From assembly GCA_910588045.1 (NCBI GenBank), contig CAJUPS010000020.1, positions 1 through 41,688 on the forward strand: a stretch of 41,688 nt of DNA, given 5' to 3'. The stretch is from an uncultured Oscillospiraceae bacterium. GTDB taxonomy: Bacteria > Bacillota > Clostridia > Oscillospirales > Oscillospiraceae. The position numbers and the translations under genes are program-made. Positions 40,403 through 41,688 of the stretch are shown here, piece by piece (position 1 is the first letter of the stretch; each line of letters opens with the position of its first letter). The notes beneath the pieces are model-generated. The model was not told where the DNA came from. It made no database searches and saw nothing but the letters and a program-made list of their open reading frames with translations.

Positions 40403-41419
40403 ATGGCAAGAATTTTTTATCAGCAGGATTGCGATCTCCAGAAGCTGGCGAACAAGACGGTGGCCATCATCGGTTACGGCTCCCAGGGCCACGCCCACGC
40501 GCTGAACCTGAAGGACAGCGGCGTGAAGGTCATCGTGGGGCTCTATGAGGGCAGCAAGAGCTGGGCCAGGGCCGAGAGCCAGGGCCTCCAGGTCATGACC
40601 GCCGCCGAGGCGGCGAAGGCCGCCGACGTCATCATGATCCTCATCAACGACGAGAAGCAGGCCAAGCTCTACAAGGAGAGCATCGAGCCCAACCTGACCG
40701 AGGGCAAGACGCTGGCCTTCGCCCACGGGTTCAACATCCATTTCGGCTGCATCAAGCCCCCCAAGAACGTCAACGTTATCATGATTGCCCCCAAGGGGCC
40801 GGGTCACACGGTCCGCAGCGAGTACCAGGCGGGCAAGGGCGTGCCCTGTCTGATCGCCGTGGAGCAGGACGCCACCGGGGACGCCTGGGACATCGGACTG
40901 GCCTATGCCCTGGGGATTGGTGGCGCAAGGGCGGGCGTGCTGGAGACGACGTTCCGCACGGAGACGGAGACGGACCTGTTCGGCGAACAGGCCGTCCTCT
41001 GCGGCGGCGTGTGCGCCTTGATGCAGGCGGGGTTTGAGACGCTGGTAGAGGCGGGGTACGACCCCCGGAACGCTTATTTTGAGTGCATCCATGAGATGAA
41101 GCTGATTGTTGACCTTATTTATCAGAGCGGCTTCGCCGGGATGCGGTATTCGATTTCCAACACCGCCGAGTATGGGGATTATATTACCGGGCCGAAGATT
41201 ATTACGGAGGATACCAAGAAGGCAATGAAAAAGATTCTTTCCGACATTCAGGATGGTTCTTTTGCCAAGGAGTTCCTTCTTGATATGTCCGACGCTGGTT
41301 CTCAGGTGCATTTCAACGCTATGCGGAAAAAGGCGTCCGAGCACCCCGCCGAGATTGTCGGCGCGGATATTCGGAAGCTGTATAGTTGGTCTGACGAGGA
41401 CAAGCTGATTAACAACTAA
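40403..41419 (+). CDS. ilvC: Ketol-acid reductoisomerase (class I)
   Basis: A 338-residue enzyme, the second step of branched-chain amino acid synthesis. The N-terminal Rossmann motif VAIIGYGSQGHAHALNLKDSG determines the cofactor; a class I knotted helical domain with DLFGEQAVLCGG (Mg-binding Asp/Glu) and YDPRNAYFECIHEMKLIVDLI follows. AACGAGGT precedes the ATG. It is the last gene of the operon. Codon choice shifts from very GC-rich to AT-richer in its last 300 bp, a small oddity. Confidence 0.96.
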   Translation: MARIFYQQDCDLQKLANKTVAIIGYGSQGHAHALNLKDSGVKVIVGLYEGSKSWARAESQGLQVMTAAEAAKAADVIMILINDEKQAKLYKESIEPNLTEGKTLAFAHGFNIHFGCIKPPKNVNVIMIAPKGPGHTVRSEYQAGKGVPCLIAVEQDATGDAWDIGLAYALGIGGARAGVLETTFRTETETDLFGEQAVLCGGVCALMQAGFETLVEAGYDPRNAYFECIHEMKLIVDLIYQSGFAGMRYSISNTAEYGDYITGPKIITEDTKKAMKKILSDIQDGSFAKEFLLDMSDAGSQVHFNAMRKKASEHPAEIVGADIRKLYSWSDEDKLINN

Positions 41420-41429
41420 ATTTAATCTT

Positions 41430-41446
41430 CGCGCCCTTCGGGCGCG
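41430..41446 (+). terminator. Weak hairpin after ilvC
   Basis: A 7-bp stem CGCGCCC-TTC-GGGCGCG 10 nt past the stop codon. TTTTT follows only after 10 nt, so termination strength is uncertain. Confidence 0.5.
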
Positions 41447-41455
41447 AACGGTAAC

Positions 41456-41688
41456 TTTTTCTCGTCCTACCCCGGGACCTACGCGGCCCCGGACTCCGCG
41501 CCTACTTTTGCCGCGCGGCAAAAGTAGGCAAAAACGCGCTTAGACCTACGGTCTAAGAACCCCTTGGCGGGAGCGGCTCGGAGCGCCGCTCCCTATGCGG
41601 GGGATTTGCGAAGTGCGGTGCGTATTGGGTTGAGCGAAGCCACCGAATTTCAGGTCCTACGGGCATCTGATCTAGTGGTCTGGTACTT
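41456..41688 (-). repeat. Structured dispersed repeat, copy B (inverted, cut by window end)
   Basis: The reverse complement matches 75-306 along its whole length, with blocks of complete identity at the outer end, the GGGAGCGG...CCGCTCCC hairpin and the GCGGAGTCCGGGGCCGCGTAGGTCCCGGG block. The 13-bp hairpin is at 41500-41512/41517-41529, with loop GCGC. The match still holds at the last base, so the repeat probably continues beyond the window; it may mark an assembly-contig edge. Confidence 0.8.

Overview
The window looks like chromosome from a strictly anaerobic, GC-rich member of the Clostridia, most like a butyrate-forming Oscillospiraceae gut bacterium. This rests on a ferredoxin-linked 2-oxoacid oxidoreductase, phosphate butyryltransferase plus butyrate kinase, CO dehydrogenase and acetyl-CoA synthase, an ATP-only muropeptide salvage route, strong AGGAGG-type ribosome sites, sigma-A promoters and a T-box leader. 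The genus is inference; no rRNA gene is present.

Layout. 1-351: copy A of a structured dispersed repeat. 352-2808 (-): clpC. 3049-3326 (+): an 8Fe-8S ferredoxin with its own promoter and terminator. 3553-6726 (+): SLC13-type permease, FAD oxidoreductase and an overlapping 46-residue Cys-rich ORF. 6780-8933 (-): MFS carrier and LysR regulator, divergent from 9219-12591 (+), a P-loop ATPase plus a four-subunit 2-oxoacid:ferredoxin oxidoreductase (VOR type). 12685-13335 (-): GntR regulator, divergent from ptb-buk (13495-15493, +). Together VOR, Ptb and Buk could turn branched-chain or related 2-oxoacids into acyl-CoA, acyl phosphate, acid and ATP.

15643-18869 is an AT-richer island (-): C5-cytosine methyltransferase, an alpha/alpha-toroid (prenyltransferase/cyclase-like) protein and an HNH endonuclease with a duplicated module, followed by a MITE-like inverted-repeat element and tRNA-Ala. 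19305-24363 (-) is a compact cooS-cooC-acsB locus with two Rex-like operators in tandem over the cooS promoter. 24803-36231 (-) is an eleven-gene peptidoglycan-sugar salvage operon: binding protein, two permeases, GNAT, PIG-L, MurQ, AnmK, NamZ, NagZ, MurK and YesL, with a divergent RpiR/MurR-type regulator. Its hydrolases lack signal peptides, so intact disaccharides are probably imported and cut inside the cell. After tRNA-Thr comes a T-box leader with an apparent valine (GUC) specifier, then ilvB-ilvN-ilvC (+). The window ends in copy B of the opening repeat, inverted.

Most notable: the two ends carry inverted copies of a ~230-bp repeat whose differences in two hairpin stems are all compensatory, which points to selection for a folded RNA or DNA element; and the restriction-modification island carries an unexplained toroid protein. 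All assignments come from reading the sequence; no database search was run.
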